Positions 47,801-60,354 of a stretch of 64,000 bases of DNA are shown here, piece after piece. This stretch comes from Thunnus maccoyii (taxonomy: Eukaryota; Chordata; Actinopteri; Scombriformes; Scombridae), in contig NC_056550.1 in NCBI RefSeq assembly GCF_910596095.1, positions 2,232,001 to 2,296,000 on the forward strand. The letters are read 5' to 3'. Every line of letters starts with the position of its first letter. Position 1 is the stretch's first letter. The notes beneath the pieces are model-generated. The model made no database searches. It saw nothing but the letters and a program-made list of their open reading frames with translations, and had not been told where the DNA came from. Made by a program: the position numbers and the translations under genes.

Positions 47801-48211
47801 TGTCGAGAGTAATTAGTTAATTTAAATTCACAGCAGCCCAGACATGTACAGCTGGGAGGCAGATGCCCTTTCATGTTCCCTTTTAGAATTTACAGAGCAG
47901 GATGGTGCTCATTGTGGTTTTTTTTAGAGTTGCTCAAACAAGCTGTCAGTTCAGTTGCATGTGTGCACAGACATGCAATTGCATTTTGATGCTAGGATGT
48001 GTAAAGGAGGACTGAAGCAGTCCTCTTAATCTGTTACTGATAATCTGAACTACACTTAACTGATTGATGAAGTTAAGGATAAATGAACAGAGATGTGTAC
48101 AAAAAAACAACTGAAACTGCAAAAGTCATCCTTTTTTGCAAAGTGATCTTTCAAGAAGTGTATGTGTTTGATGGACAGCTCGGCCAACAGGGGCAGCAAG
48201 ACACAATATAA
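44843..48211. other. No gene; some repeat-like patches
   Basis: 46180-46590 (gttggcaagcaacgg through ataatatggcccctttaa) and 46930-47110 look like interspersed repeat fragments from composition and end motifs. 47200-47523 is an open stretch without recognisable domains or splice sites. No RNA gene. Confidence 0.35.
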
Positions 48212-48843
48212 AAAGGATAGGTTCACAATTTTTGAAGTGTGTCTTAAAACATCAGTCAGGTGTCCATATGAACACTGAAAGAGGTTCTCCTCGCTGTAAT
48301 CATTCCTCCTGTTCATACTTGCTATTAAAAGATCCCCTTCAAATGTGCTTCAATGCAAGTGATGGAGGCCAAAATCCACAGTGTGTCCAGGTTAGGGTTA
48401 GGGTCATTTAGTGCACAAATGCATTGAAAAGTTGATGTGAAGCTTAAATGAGGCTTCAGCAGTCTGAGTTAGTCATATCAAGTGGATATCTGACACATTT
48501 ACAGTCTTTTTAGCATCAAATTCCCTCTTTGTGTTTCCTCAGACAGTGTTTCCCTGTTGAGCTGTGGTGGAAGTATAGTAACAAAAAGACTGTAACGTTG
48601 AAAGATATCTACTTGATTTGACTCATTTGGACACTGAAGCTTCATATTAGCTTCAGGTAAACTTTTAAATACATTTTTGCACAGAAGGAGGACTGTGGAT
48701 TTTGTCCCCCATCACTTACATTGTAAGTGCATTATGAAGGGATCCTCTAATGGTCAGTATGAACAGGAAGAATGATTACAGCAAGAAAAACATGTTTCAA
48801 TGTTCATTTGGGCTTGACTTGAAAAGTTGTGAACCTGTGCTTT
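48212..48843. mobile_element. ~630-bp foldback (long palindromic) element
   Basis: The two halves are diverged reverse complements throughout. Ends aggttcacaatttttgaag and cttgaaaagttgtgaacct pair. Further in, gctgtaatcattcctcctgttca (left) pairs with tgaacaggaagaatgattacagc (right), ccaaaatccacag with ctgtggattttg, and aagactgtaa with agtcttttt. The centre is near 48528. No coding sequence. It is a snap-back MITE-like repeat. Confidence 0.8.
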
Positions 48844-49263
48844 AACAACTGAAATCACAAACGATACAAAAGTGATTTTTGAATTTATTTCTACTTTCTA
48901 AATATTGAAAGGAAGAAAAAGGTCTTAAGATAAAACAGTAACACTTCTGTAGCCTCAAAGCGTCTGAGTGGGCATGTTGTTTTATGTGTCTGATAGGCAG
49001 CTGAGCTGGCAGGGTCATGAGACATGGTGTAAACAAAGCTGCGTTGTTATCTAACTTGTTATACATCTTATAGGCAAAGAACAGCATTTTGTTAGCAGTA
49101 GTGTTAAAGAACTGATGATTGTTGCTGGCAGGTATGTTTTAACCTGCTCAGTGTACTATGTTGATCATACACTTATTTTCTCCCCCTCAGGATATCAGTC
49201 ACTCAAAAAGTAAACAAAGACGCATTCATGTTTTAAGATTAGAAGACATTAGCTAAAAAGCTA
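48844..49263. other. No gene recognised
   Basis: AT-rich, unassigned. Confidence 0.45.
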
Positions 49264-49850
49264 ATGGGTGGATCAAAGTCTGAGGCCCTTTTTGTGTTGT
49301 ATCTCAAGCATGAATGTATCATGGAAGTTAGTTACTGGACTCCAAGATGGCAACCATTCATTAGAATAAAAATTGCTCACCTTGCACATATCCTCTATAC
49401 AAGATTGTATCATATCATTTCATTGCACTGCATTTGGTCAGCTTTCTCTGTGAAAGCCACAACTCAGTGGAATGTCCTACCTGATGATATGAAGAGCTGC
49501 ATCCAAAACCAAATTAAAAAATCTGCTAAAAGCTACTCAGCTCTGTAACCACTGACTATACATTTTATCTCATGGTCTTCTCATGAACACAAATACAGTA
49601 ATCTTGCTTTGTATTTGACAAGCATACATTTGTCATTTCTGGTTGACATTGTGGGGTGTATGTGATGTGCTATTGTGGGTGTATAACTGTTTGTTATTGA
49701 GCTGTTATATGTTTTATTTGTGACCTGCCGAAGGGACTGCAGATGAAAATTAGCTATAAGCTAACTCTGAATCAAATGGTAACATTTGGGTTTAATACTG
49801 TACACGATCCCTTACAAATAAAATAAATAAATGAATAAAAATATATAAAA
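49264..49850 (+). pseudogene. LINE 3'-terminal fragment (tentative)
   Basis: The frame at about 49420-49545 reads FSVKATTQWNVLPDDMKSCI and QNQIKKSAKSYSAL. A short hydrophobic-Trp-Asn block with LP..(I/M) and then a K..KSYL tail is typical of the last residues of many LINE ORF2 proteins. About 270 bp downstream there is an A/T-rich (AAAT)n tail (49818-49850), as at LINE 3' ends. Too short to classify. Confidence 0.4.
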
Positions 49851-51129
49851 AATGTCCTCTTCCTGGTTTGCCTCTGCGTTGTTAAACTGCCCATGATCTT
49901 TACTGACTCTGCCTGCTGGCTGTTGCTCAGCCCACAGATCTTACGATGGGATTACATCACACATATAAAGATAGCTTTCCAAGGCTCTTGGAAAGTTTTA
50001 CAAATATAAAAAACTTTATTTCAAAACAAATCAGAGAAATAAACAAAGAGTAATAGCTCAGTTTGTTTGCAGTTTGATGGTTCTTGTCAACTTGTAAAAC
50101 TGTTAGTATTTTATAATGTTTATACATTTTATAATGGTGGCCTATGGAGACAATGCTTAGGGGCTGGGACAAACTGGCAGCAAGGCTGACTGTCCAAGGC
50201 AAGAAAATGCTATTTAATTTTATTTGGACTATTTTTTGTGATCAACTTTTTATTGCTTTTACTACATCTTGTAAACATGCACAAAGGAGCCTGATCAACT
50301 ACAGAAGTCCTCAGATTGACAGTGTATTACTTAGTCCCATGCATTCTTCTTATTTACATAAGAAGTATATCAAGAAAAAAATATAGCTATTAGTTAGGGT
50401 CAAGAGAATGTGGTGGTTTCCATTAGAGCAGTTTTTTTACAGCATCCAAACCAGCAAATAAGATACATTGCTGTTGGGTTGATAATGACGAGGAAAATTT
50501 AACATTCAGTAGTAATAATTTGGGGCAATTGGTCTTTAAATAATTGATTCAGGGTTCTGATTTCAGTTCAGGCTTTAAATAACTTGTTACATATCAAACA
50601 GGCCGATTAAACTTCTGTGTGGAAGAGAGAAAGCCATCCTTTTGATGTCAATATCAGTCTGTGAGCTACTGTATGAGCATGTGATGACTTGTGTGTTTGA
50701 CATACACCTCCCTCATACATGTGGGCCTCTTTCTCCCTCCACTGAGACATCTGAGATAGATATCTAGCTACAGATAAGACACCAGAAAATACTCACATTT
50801 AAGAAGCTGGAACCACTGAAGTTTAGTGTTTTTCCCTTTTAAAAATGACTAAAAATGATTCATTGATTATCAAAATAGTTGGTGATTAATTTTCTGTTGA
50901 TCGACTAATTGATAAATTGACTAATTATTGCAGTTCTAATAATTATGTAACCTGTTTTCAGTATTCCTGATTGAGCAGCTGGCCAACACCCCATAACATC
51001 ATAAGCATAGTGAGGCTGACCCTTTTAACAGCTCAAAAACAAAAATAAAACTACACATATACAAAAGAGACAATCACAAATGTAAAAAGAAAAACATAAG
51101 AAAGGCAAAATACAAGCACACAAATAAAG
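49851..51129. other. No gene recognised
   Basis: AT-rich. The stretch 50840-50940 with gattaattttctgttgatcgac is a low-complexity repeat-like patch. Confidence 0.4.
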
Positions 51130-53480
51130 AAGTTTACAAATAAATCATCCAGGTAAAAGGGCAAGTCTGTAAAAATGTGTCTTAAGACAGGATTTAAACG
51201 TAGAAACAGTGTCAGCAGATCGAATACTAATTGGAAGACTGTTCCAAAGTTGAGGTGCCAGAGCGGCAAAAGCTCCATCACCCTTTGACCTTAACGTGGA
51301 CTCTGGAACAGCTAGCAGGCCTAGCCCCGCAGATCTAAGAGGCCTTTTTGGACAATAAAGAGTTAAGAGTTCACTGATGTACTCCGGTGCCTGGCCATGT
51401 AAAGCCTTGTAAGTCATGAATAAAATTTTAAAATAGATTCTAAAAGAAACTGATAACCAGTGCAAAGAGGCTAAAACTGGGGTGATGTGAAAAGAGCGTT
51501 TGGTCTTTGCACTAAGGTCAGTGTCAAGAGTCTGCAGTCATCAGTAAATCATTTTTAACCCTTAGAAGAACTGTTTTGGTGCTATGTAGCTTGCGAAATC
51601 CGGATTGAAATTTCTCAAAGATGCTGTTAATATTGAGTGCTTCCAGAAGCTGTTTTAAAACCACGCTCTCAAGAATTTTGGAAATATGGGGCAATTTTGA
51701 GATTGGTCTAAAATGTTTTAGAACTGATGGATCAAGGTCAGGTCCTTGTAACAGTGGCTGAATACAGGCTATTTTAAAATGATCTGTGGCACATCCAGAG
51801 CAAAGGGAGCTATTTAGAATTTGGAGCAGACTAAGGTCTGTTTCCCCCATCACTTCTCTGAGCAATTTAGCTGGAATGATATTATAATGAATAGATGAGG
51901 GTTTCATGTGGGACACAGTGTCAGTGCGAGTTTCCATATCTACGGGCCGGAAGCTATCTAGCAAATGAGGACACAGACAAGGAAGACTCATGGGAGAAGT
52001 TGGAAGGGCGATGTTTGCTTGAATTTGGTGAATTTTGTTGAGAAATTTCTCACAGTCAGCAGCAGATGAAACAGAGGGAGTAATGGTGGGAGGTTTCGGA
52101 TTGTGCTAATTGGTAGTTATTAACCCAGAGAAATGGTCTCTTGTCTCTTTTACTTTCTGACTTTTTTTGTCCTCCATTTTCGTTCTGTTCTCTTGCATGC
52201 TTTTTTAAGGTTTCGAATGTCCACATTGATCCATAGGAAAGAATTGACAACATTTTTTGTTGTAGTTGTAAGTGGGGCGACATTTTCCAGTGTAGTCTCA
52301 CAAATTCAATTGAATTTTCCCAGCATCTTGTTTATACACAGACTGTGTTTTACCTTGTTAAAAAGGAAACAGAATTCATCAGCTGTATGTTCAGCAACTA
52401 CCCGAAACTGAGTGGTGCATTTACATGTCTTTGGTACAGCCAGTAACAGAGTATTAAATAAAATACACTGGTGGTGATGGAGAGGTCCATCATATACACA
52501 TTCTTTGAGTCTAAATTGAGTGTAAACACCAAGTCTAAAGTATGGCTGTGGCTATGAGTTGGGCCAGAGATATGTTGAACCAGATTGAAGGTCTCAGTAA
52601 TATTTAAAAACTCAGCTGCAGTAGAATTTGAGGTGTCATCTATGTGTAGGTTAAAATCACCAACCAGAATCATCTTATCATGTTTTAAAATAATTTATGA
52701 TAAAAATTCTGAGAATAAAAACACTGGATTTGCATTTGGGAGTCAAAAGATGCCAACACACAACACTGGAGTGGCCCCAGTAATTTTCAGCATCAACACT
52801 TCAAAACTTGAGTAGTTGTTGACAGATGTTGTGCAGATTTTTTAAAAACAGCAAGGCCTCCACCACAACCAGTAACCCAGGAAGAGCTGAAACACTCATA
52901 GCTTGGGGGGCACAGTTCACCCAGCTGACAATAGTCACCAACCTTCAACCATGGCCGTGGCAGCAGAAGGAAAGTGAGTGGTGACATCAGGCAGCAGGAG
53001 AAGAGGCAGCTTTGGCAACTTCAGCAGCAGGACGGGGAGCAGTGGCATCAGTCAGTCACTTGGGCACAGGTTGTGTCAGTTTGTGCTGGACCAAATGTGA
53101 TGGTGTCCATGAACCTCTCAGCTTCCTGGATCAGGTAAAGCATGGATATTTTGCCTTCCAGCTCTGCAATCTTCTCAGCCAGGTGGATGCAGCTGACGGG
53201 GAGGTGAGTGGAGCCATGAATAGTAGATGGGGTGGCTGGGGAATAGATATAAAAAGGAGGCCAGTACAGGGCTGAAAGTGCATAAAAGTTTAGTGACCAG
53301 TTGTAGATGGTAGCAGCTGCTGACGGGAGGTCACAGGAACTTGCAAGCACACAGCGTTGATATGGTTTTAGCAGAAGTGTTTCCACTGAAAGGCAAAACT
53401 TACCGACATGGGTCCAACAAGTAGACCTGCTGTGGAGATCAGGCTTCAATTTGCAGTTTGTAGTTTGTCTTGACACCTGG
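51130..53480 (-). pseudogene. L2-like LINE with reverse-transcriptase core deleted
   Basis: Read 5'-3' on the minus strand. ORF1-like part (53476-53050) ends with HLAEKIAELEGKISMLYLIQ then EAERFMDTITFGPAQ. Endonuclease (52990-52400): WLKVGDYCQLGELCPPSYEC, GGGLAVF, VGDFNLHIDD, GPTHSHSHTLDLVF. RT start (51991-51524): PSSIHYNIIPAKLLREV, FRPISKLPHISKILESVVLK, STKTVLLRVKNDLLMTADS. It then jumps directly to the C-terminal tail (51510-51145): HWLSVSFRIYFKILFMTYKA, PQLWNSLPISIRSADTVSTF. The palm with the catalytic (F/Y)ADD is missing, so the copy cannot move. Frameshifts separate the parts. An intact L2 would be about 4-5 kb. Confidence 0.75.
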
Positions 53481-53929
53481 TATCTGCAGTCCTCATTGCT
53501 TAGTTAGCTCCCAATGCTAAAAATGCTAAAAACGAGCTGGGTTATGCTAGCCTTGGCAGGCTGTCCCGACCAGGAATGTAAAAACTTAAAATCTGAGCGC
53601 CTGATAAGTAAAATCTATTGCCTTGTTAACACATATAGATAAAAACAACCAAGACATAAAAGTATAAGGTAAAATATAACCTAACAGATGAATGAACAGA
53701 ATTAACAACTGAAACATTTGACAGAAATTAATGATTTAATACACAACACAATGATAATATTCAAGAACAGGACCTATTGAAAGAGGAGCAAGGGCCACCT
53801 TTTTACACTTTGAGACCCAAACAGTGCAGATCTCATGAGAAACACAGTAAATGCCAGTGAGTGCAGATTTAATGACTCTCCATTTGCCTACTGCACATAC
53901 TCCACTGCTACTCAATTGACTGTTCAGAA
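53481..53929. other. No gene recognised
   Basis: AT-rich DNA upstream of the LINE 5' end. Short repeats of aatgctaaaa near 53513-53530. Confidence 0.4.
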
Positions 53930-54450
53930 ATGTTCTCTTTGAGGGTAATTAAACTCTCTGCTTTAGCTCCGCACTCATTTAAATGGAATTTTTAATCAAC
54001 TTTAAGCAACATTAATTATAGCATTAATCACTTTACTCTAAGTGTGTTATCAATAATGCATGTCTGCTTCTGTGTGTCGAGTGCAGAGAGAAAGTAACGT
54101 CCCGATAGCGATGGGGGTGGTAGAGTAATATAATCATGTTGTTAATCATTTATAAATGAGATATTCTTATCAGACTGTGTTTAAAGATCTTTATTCCTCC
54201 TCTCTTCTCTTCTTTCAACACCTTCTATTCTGCATTTCCGTCCTCTCCTCACAGTTCTACTCACTTACACATATAATACCTTTTTTTTTTCTTCTGACCA
54301 CTTACAGTATCAGGTAATACAACGCTAATCTCTGTAGAGGGCATGATCCTCAGTGGTACCAGAGTACACTAATTAGAAAGCTATTTGCATAAATGTTTTT
54401 GCCCCTGGGATTAGATCTACCATTGTTCCTTATCTTCATTTTCTCTCGAG
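53930..54450. promoter_or_regulatory. Candidate conserved non-coding element
   Basis: Dense in homeobox and POU-type sites: catttaaatgg, ttaattata, attaatcac, taatcatgttgttaatcattt, cactaattag and an octamer-like atttgcat (54382). It is unlike the surrounding repeats and has no microsatellites inside. The call rests only on motif density. Confidence 0.25.
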
Positions 54451-57185
54451 TCTTAACATGATGAATGATGTGTTGTTATCTAACCATGAACATGAAAGAG
54501 CAAATTAGAGTTGCTCGACATGCCTGCAGCAGGAGGAGTGCACGTCAAGCTCCCGCAGAAATGTTTTATCTCTCTGAGGATCACGCTCAGCTGAAAGATG
54601 AGTGTATGAGTGAGTGCTTCAAGTCAAGAATGTCAAAAAATTACCTTCTGTCTCTCAGACCAGAATATGAACTGCATGGAGCAGATCAGCATAACTTCAA
54701 GTGTTATTGCTGTCACCACTGAGCAGCTCCTAGGAAACCTACTACCTTGCTCAGTGGCACATGGGCAGTAGTCACATAAGCAGGGGAATTGTGCAACCTT
54801 CTAGTTACAAGAGCCCATCTCCAAAATTTAGGCTACTAGGAGCAAGAGACCTTGTAGAGTCATACAGGTGCAGCACCTGCTCACATTAGTGAGTGTCTCT
54901 CTATGACATGCATACTGATATACTGTATATAAAAATTTGATGATCACACACTCATTATATATATGGCATTTGCAGTGTGAAATAGTCAAGCTTAGTCTAT
55001 TTTATATACATAGCCCAAAATCACAAATTTGCCTCAATCTGTACACTATCCTCTGTTACAGAGAGCCTTGACTTAAATAAGGTAAAACTTGTGAGAGACC
55101 TCGTGAGGAGCAACAGAGGAGAGATCTGTCTTTCATGATGTATCTGTGCTGGAAGCATCTCTGATCTGTTTCCCTGAACATTCTGGTTTTCTTTCATAAA
55201 GTGCATTAATCTTTAAAATGTTAGAGGAAGTGGTTTTTGATTCAGGCAAGGTCTCGTCCCTGCAGTAAAAGACTATCCCGACTTGTCCCTCCCCCAGGTT
55301 TGACTATCTACCATATAACTATCATGTTACCTTTTTATCTTGTAAAGCATCTGTGCGCAAATAAATGATTCTGTGTAGACAAACATCATGGGTTATTTTT
55401 TAATTACAGTCTGTGTCTTTTGTTCCCATGCTTGTATAGCCAGTTTCCCTGCAGTGATCTTTTCATTGAAGGTCAGGATATTTTCAGTCAGAGATTCCTG
55501 GATTACAGAGTGCTGTTTAAGACTACAAGGCCACCACCAGACCTCAAGGCAGCAGTCCAGCTCCAAACTGCACGTACGCCTCTGAAAATGCTGAGTTGAA
55601 GCATCTTGGTCAAATCAGGATGAGGTTAGAGCTGGATAGATTCTCCTCTACTTTACACGTGATTTGAAATGCCTCTATGTTTATTCTGCCGTTGTGTGAA
55701 AGCGTTTAGGCCTCTGGTAAATGTGTGTATGTGGGTCGGATGTGTCGAGGGTTTGTGTAAGTGTAGGTGTGTGTTCTGGTTTGAGAGGATGGGCGGATGT
55801 GTTGGGGGTGTTGAAAATGTGTGTCTGTTTAGGGAGCTTTTCATTTTCATTTAAATAGTGAGACAAATTGTCCTTCTTGCCCTTTTTGAGTGAACACGTA
55901 CACAATTTCTACACGTCTGCAAGCATGTGTCTTTGTTTCTCTGTTTTTAAAAGAAATTTAAAGAAAGATATAGAGCTGCAATTGTGCGTGCGTGATCTTT
56001 TTATTTCCAAAGTTCAAGGGTCCTGATCGCAAAGGTCCGGTTCATGGACACATGAACTCACGAGACATGGGATTAGAGGACCAGTAATATATCTAATATG
56101 TTTTAAAATGTTCATAAAAATCTTAAAAACACATTTTCTTAAAGGGACATTTTATCATTTTGTGATAGGGGTTGACATAAATCTCAAGTTAAAATGTTGA
56201 AGATTTTCTTGCAATCAAAACCTTTTTGGTTTATCATATATTTTTCAGCAATAGCCATTCAGTGTAGTTGCACTCTGTCATTACCTCTCTTTGTAGTAGT
56301 TTTCATTGCTTGTGGTGGAGTCTGCCATTCCTGCACCAGATTCAACTTGGCATTAGGGATAACATGAAAAGATGTGAAAAAATTCAACAGTTATTTTTTT
56401 TACTAACGTAGCAGTTAAATTAGCAGTGCTTAACACCAGTGCTGTGTCCTGACTGAAATTCTACCTTCTCTTCAGCCAATGGATTGATTGATGGGAAGAA
56501 AAGCGACATTCACGTAATATAAACAAGAACAAGTTAGCCCTCCGAGCTAATGCATGCTAACTACTTTGTGGGTGATATCTTGGGTCGTTTTTTGCCGATA
56601 CTAGATATCAAACAAAAGCCAGAGACTATATTGTATTAAGTTACTGTGAGCTGTGAACTCACCACTTCTAAGCAGAAGGCAGAATATAAAGTTATCTCCG
56701 AGCCTGACAAGCATGGTCAATGCCTCTCCTCCCGCCGGGCAGCTCACCTGCTCCTGCCTCAGACTCACCCTGGTCGACGGCTGTCTCCTCAGCCTACCGC
56801 GGGGTGTGTAGCACTTTCAACCAGCATAGCAACCAGCATTACTAACTGCATAGCACCAGCTATGTTAGAATGAATTAACATTACATAAGTGCCGATAGCA
56901 GCACCGTTTGTCCAGGAGATTAACAATATTTCGGTACTGACCAGCCATGAACAATTACCAATTTAGTACCAGCTCTCAATACCCATCCCTACTTGGCATA
57001 CAATAAATGACAGGAAATTATTCTAAATTTAATCATCAGTGTTTGTAATTTGATCTCACTGAGATCAGCCTCACTGTTTACTGTTTACTCTACCACAGCC
57101 ACATCAGAGCTATTTTAAGCTGCTGCTAATGCTAATCCAACATTTCCATCAGCTGCTGCTTTACACTTTAAGCATTCAATGTTTA
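54451..57185. other. No gene; repeat-like right part
   Basis: 54465-54722 and 55388-55585 are open stretches without domains. 56460-57000, ending in gtaccagctctcaatacccatcccta, looks like an interspersed element whose right end is near 56992. A GT/TG-rich, A-poor stretch is at 55725-55830. Confidence 0.35.
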
Positions 57186-57617
57186 CAGTACTGTGCAAAA
57201 GTCACTAAAAGTATGGAGAGGATGCTTTAAAAAATGTTGCCATGAATTGTTTTTATCAATTAACTAAACTAAACTAACTAAATAAACCTAAATGAAATCA
57301 ATATTTAGTGTAAGAACGCTTTGCCTGGTCCAAGTTGCCACAGTTCTTCTGTGAATTTAGTCATTTTAGCTGCTCCTGTCACTTCATGTAATCCCAGACT
57401 GACTCCATAGTGTTGAGATCAAGGCTCTGTGGGGTCCAGACCATCTGTTGCAGGACTCCTTGTTCTTCCTCTTGCTGAAGTTCTTTATGACTCTGACTGT
57501 GTGTTTGGGCTTATTGCCATGCTGCAGAATCAATTTGCAGAATAAATTCCCTGATGATATTGGGTTATGAATGAGAATCTAGACATCTAAGGTGCCTAAA
57601 ACTTTTGCACAGTACTG
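57186..57617 (-). mobile_element. Internally deleted Tc1-like element, 432 bp
   Basis: Ends cagtactgtgcaaaagt (57186-57202) and its perfect inverse (57601-57617) are flanked by TA on both sides (57184-57185, 57618-57619), as for Tc1/mariner insertions. The interior minus strand retains the transposase C-terminus: HDN-like QHGNKPKHTVRVIKNF in one frame, then W(T/S)PQSLDLNTMESVWDYM, LNSQKNCGNLDQ. P(Q/S)SLDLN.(I/M)E..WD is the block with the last catalytic acid. Stops and frameshifts; the DNA-binding half is missing. Confidence 0.85.
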
Positions 57618-58214
57618 TACATATATCAAGAAACCAGGTTACTCAGGTAATTGGAGAATGTGTTTACATGCACTGTAGTTAGATATTGTAAATCTGTGTA
57701 TACATGCAACAGGTCAGTAATCAGTTTGGAAGCATAGCTTACTTATCTCAATTGTATTATGCTGCGTTGGTCCTGACCTTTTTTCTGATTGTTTTTTTGG
57801 TGTGGTGCAGTCTGCTCATTCTGAAACTTTCTCATGATTCTAAATAATAGGTTCTTTCAGAGAAACAAGCTGAGCAAATGTTAGCAGCAGCTTGGCCCGC
57901 AGCCCTCACCGGACGTCCTGTGTCCACCAAACAGCGTCTGAGAAACACTGATTTTTAAGATGAAACTGCTTTATTCAGTGTTTTTACCCGTTTTAATCAC
58001 TGGGTCTGTTAGATCCGGAGAGGAGGAGACCTTTGTGGATAATTTGGCTCCCGGTAAAAACATCTTGAGCGATGAACACTGAAGTAGTCCTAACCCGAGG
58101 AAGCTGGTTGTTTAATAATGAAGACAACTGCCATGATCCCTAATACTTCACACCATCATCACACTCCATCTTTTGTTATTAAGACCCGTAGCGGCAGAAA
58201 TTAAATATTGTGCA
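57618..58214. other. No gene recognised
   Basis: Unassigned sequence between the Tc1-like element and the tRNA array. tttacatgcactgtagttag (57664) may be another repeat end. Confidence 0.4.
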
Positions 58215-58553
58215 TTTAATTGGTCTGCCTTACAAGAGAACCCTGCAGAGTCCTCTGTTTCAGCACCGTTGTATGTCTAATATCCTTAGTCAACTCAATT
58301 AACACAAGGTTCTGATAACAGTCCTACATTTCAGTAAGTGCAAGGAGCTGTGTTTGAAGGGACCAATAACAGGAATGGCAAGATTTGACAGGGTAACACA
58401 GCACCTCTCTGAATGACTCTGGGTCTTCCTCCAACTAATCACAGCTGCTTGTCCAGAGTCCTTAGGGTTCCTAAATAACTGCCTCTGAAACTTACTTTTA
58501 GCCATGGTGCCATATCAGAAGTGTTCATGTCAGTCTTCACAGGCCATAACAAC

Positions 58554-58635
58554 CGCTGTGAGCAGGGTTTGAACCTGCGCGGGGAAACCCCATTGGATTT
58601 CGAGTCCAACGCCTTAACCACTCGGCCATCACAGC
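58554..58635 (-). tRNA. tRNA-Ser(CGA), copy 1
   Basis: 82 nt including the discriminator G. Acceptor arm GCTGTGA/TCACAGC fully paired (7 bp). Box A TGGCCGAGTGG, anticodon stem TTGGA/TCCAA with loop CTCGAAA (anticodon CGA at 58600-58602), a long variable arm GGGGTTTCCCC as in class II tRNAs, and T arm with box B GGTTCAAACCC. No intron. It reads UCG codons. No TTTT terminator within 60 nt downstream. Confidence 0.97.
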
Positions 58636-59164
58636 TGCTTACATCATTTTTTGTTGGTTTTCTCGATTGTTGTATCTAAATTTCACTCACTGAATGTTGT
58701 ACATAAGTGCACATTTTTACCAGGAAATCCAGTTTGAGTGACACATCAATGAGCTTGAAAGCTTATCAGACAGCAAAAAACAAATGTTCATAATACAATG
58801 ACAAAAAATGATACAACTCTGGAAAGTTATCACAGTGATGATCCTTTGATCTTTTGTTACAGTGATCACTGGCTAAACAGTAGAAATACCACATCCCAGT
58901 TGCAAAGTAATGTACCCGGAATGCGCACTTGAATGTATTCAATTGGCCAGTGAAGGGTGCTTGCCAAATGACATTGGACTGCAACTTTCTTGCTGGACAG
59001 CTTTGATTTTCCCAATCAAATGATGAGTGGCATGCATTTTTTCACACAGCGCTGTTATCTGTCTGAACATGGCATACTCTAACTGCTGGCTGCCAAAATA
59101 ATACATTCTGAGCCTTTCTGTTACTCACTGTATCATGACAGAAAGGCTCTGTGCTTTGACAGCT

Positions 59165-59238
59165 CCTGTTAGCAAGGTTTGAAACTATGCAGGGAAATAC
59201 TGTTGGATTTCAAGTACAATGCACTCAGCTATCACAGA
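59165..59238 (-). pseudogene. Decayed tRNA-Ser(UGA), copy 1
   Basis: Aligned to the intact gene at 63425 it keeps the anticodon region ttggatttcaag (anticodon UGA) and the T-arm ggtttgaa. The variable arm is shortened, anticodon-stem pairing is lost (ttgga/tacaa) and the D arm reads atgcactcagct. About 8 nt shorter than a functional gene. Not expected to fold. Confidence 0.85.
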
Positions 59239-59715
59239 TGCATAGTCCTGGGAAGCCAGTTTCAGTCTTATTACAGTCTGTTCAGTTGATATTTCACCGG
59301 CTGAATACTCTTGAAAGTGTACTCAAAATTCACAGTCCCACAAAAAATGGCCAATATGAGTATTTAATTGGTCAACACACTGCCTTGCCAGTGAACCCTG
59401 CAAAGTCCTCTGTTTCAGCACCACTATATGTCTGATGTCCTCGGTCTACTCAAGTAACACAAGGTGCTGTTAACAGTCCTGCATCTTAAAAAGTGCAAGG
59501 AGCTGTGTCCGAAGGGACCAATAACAGGAATGGCAAGATTTGACAGGGTAACACAGCACCTCTCTGAATGATCCTGGGTTGTCCTCCACCTTATCACATC
59601 TGCTTGTCCAGAGTCCTTAGGCTGCCCAAATAACTGCTTCTGAAACTTACTTTTAGCCATGGTGCCATATCAGAAGTTTTCATGTCAGTCTTCACAGGCT
59701 CTGTGCCATAATAAC

Positions 59716-59797
59716 CGCTGTGAGCAGGGTTTGAACCTGCGCGGGGAAACCCCATTGGATTTCGAGTCCAACGCCTTAACCACTCGGCCATCACAGC
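59716..59797 (-). tRNA. tRNA-Ser(CGA), copy 2
   Basis: Identical across all 82 nt to copy 1 (58554-58635) although the flanks differ by several percent. This indicates selection or recent conversion of the gene body. Anticodon CGA at 59762-59764. Box A and box B intact, no intron, and no T-run terminator nearby on the minus strand. Confidence 0.97.
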
Positions 59798-60354
59798 TGC
59801 TTAGATCAATTTTTGTCAGTTTTCTCAATTGTTGTAAAAAATCTATTCTATCTAAATTTCACTCAATGAACCTTGAACATAAGTGTAAATTTATACCAGG
59901 AAGCCCAGTTTGAGTGATGCATCAATGAGCTTGAAAGCTTATCAGACAGCAAAAACAAATGTTTATAATACAATGATGAAATCAACTCAACTCAACTCAA
60001 CTCATCAACTGGAAAGTTATCACAGTGACAATTGTTGGACCTTTCGTTTTAATAATCCCTGGTTAAACAGTAGAAATACCACATCCAAGTTGCAAAACAA
60101 TGTACCAGGAATGAGCACTTGAATGTATTCAGTTGGCCAACACAGTTGCTTGCTGAATGACATTTGCCTGCAACTTTCTTGCTGGACAGCTTTGATTTTT
60201 CCCAATCAAATGATGAGTGGCATGCATTTTTTCACACAGTGCTGTTATCTGTCTGAACATGGCATACCCTAACTGGTGGCTGCCAAAATAATACATTCTG
60301 AGTCTTTCTTTTACTCACTGTATCATGACAGAAAGGCTCTTTGCTTTGACAGCT

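Noticed and set aside
54465-54722. 85-aa plus-strand ORF with Cys residues at the end
   Set aside because: The Cys/His tail does not form a recognisable zinc pattern, and there is no supporting context.
58299-59660. Minus-strand ORFs starting MAKSKFQ with a Kozak-like ATG in both tRNA units
   Set aside because: Open in two units only because the units are recent duplicates. The third unit (60781-60826) breaks the frame, and no domain is recognised.
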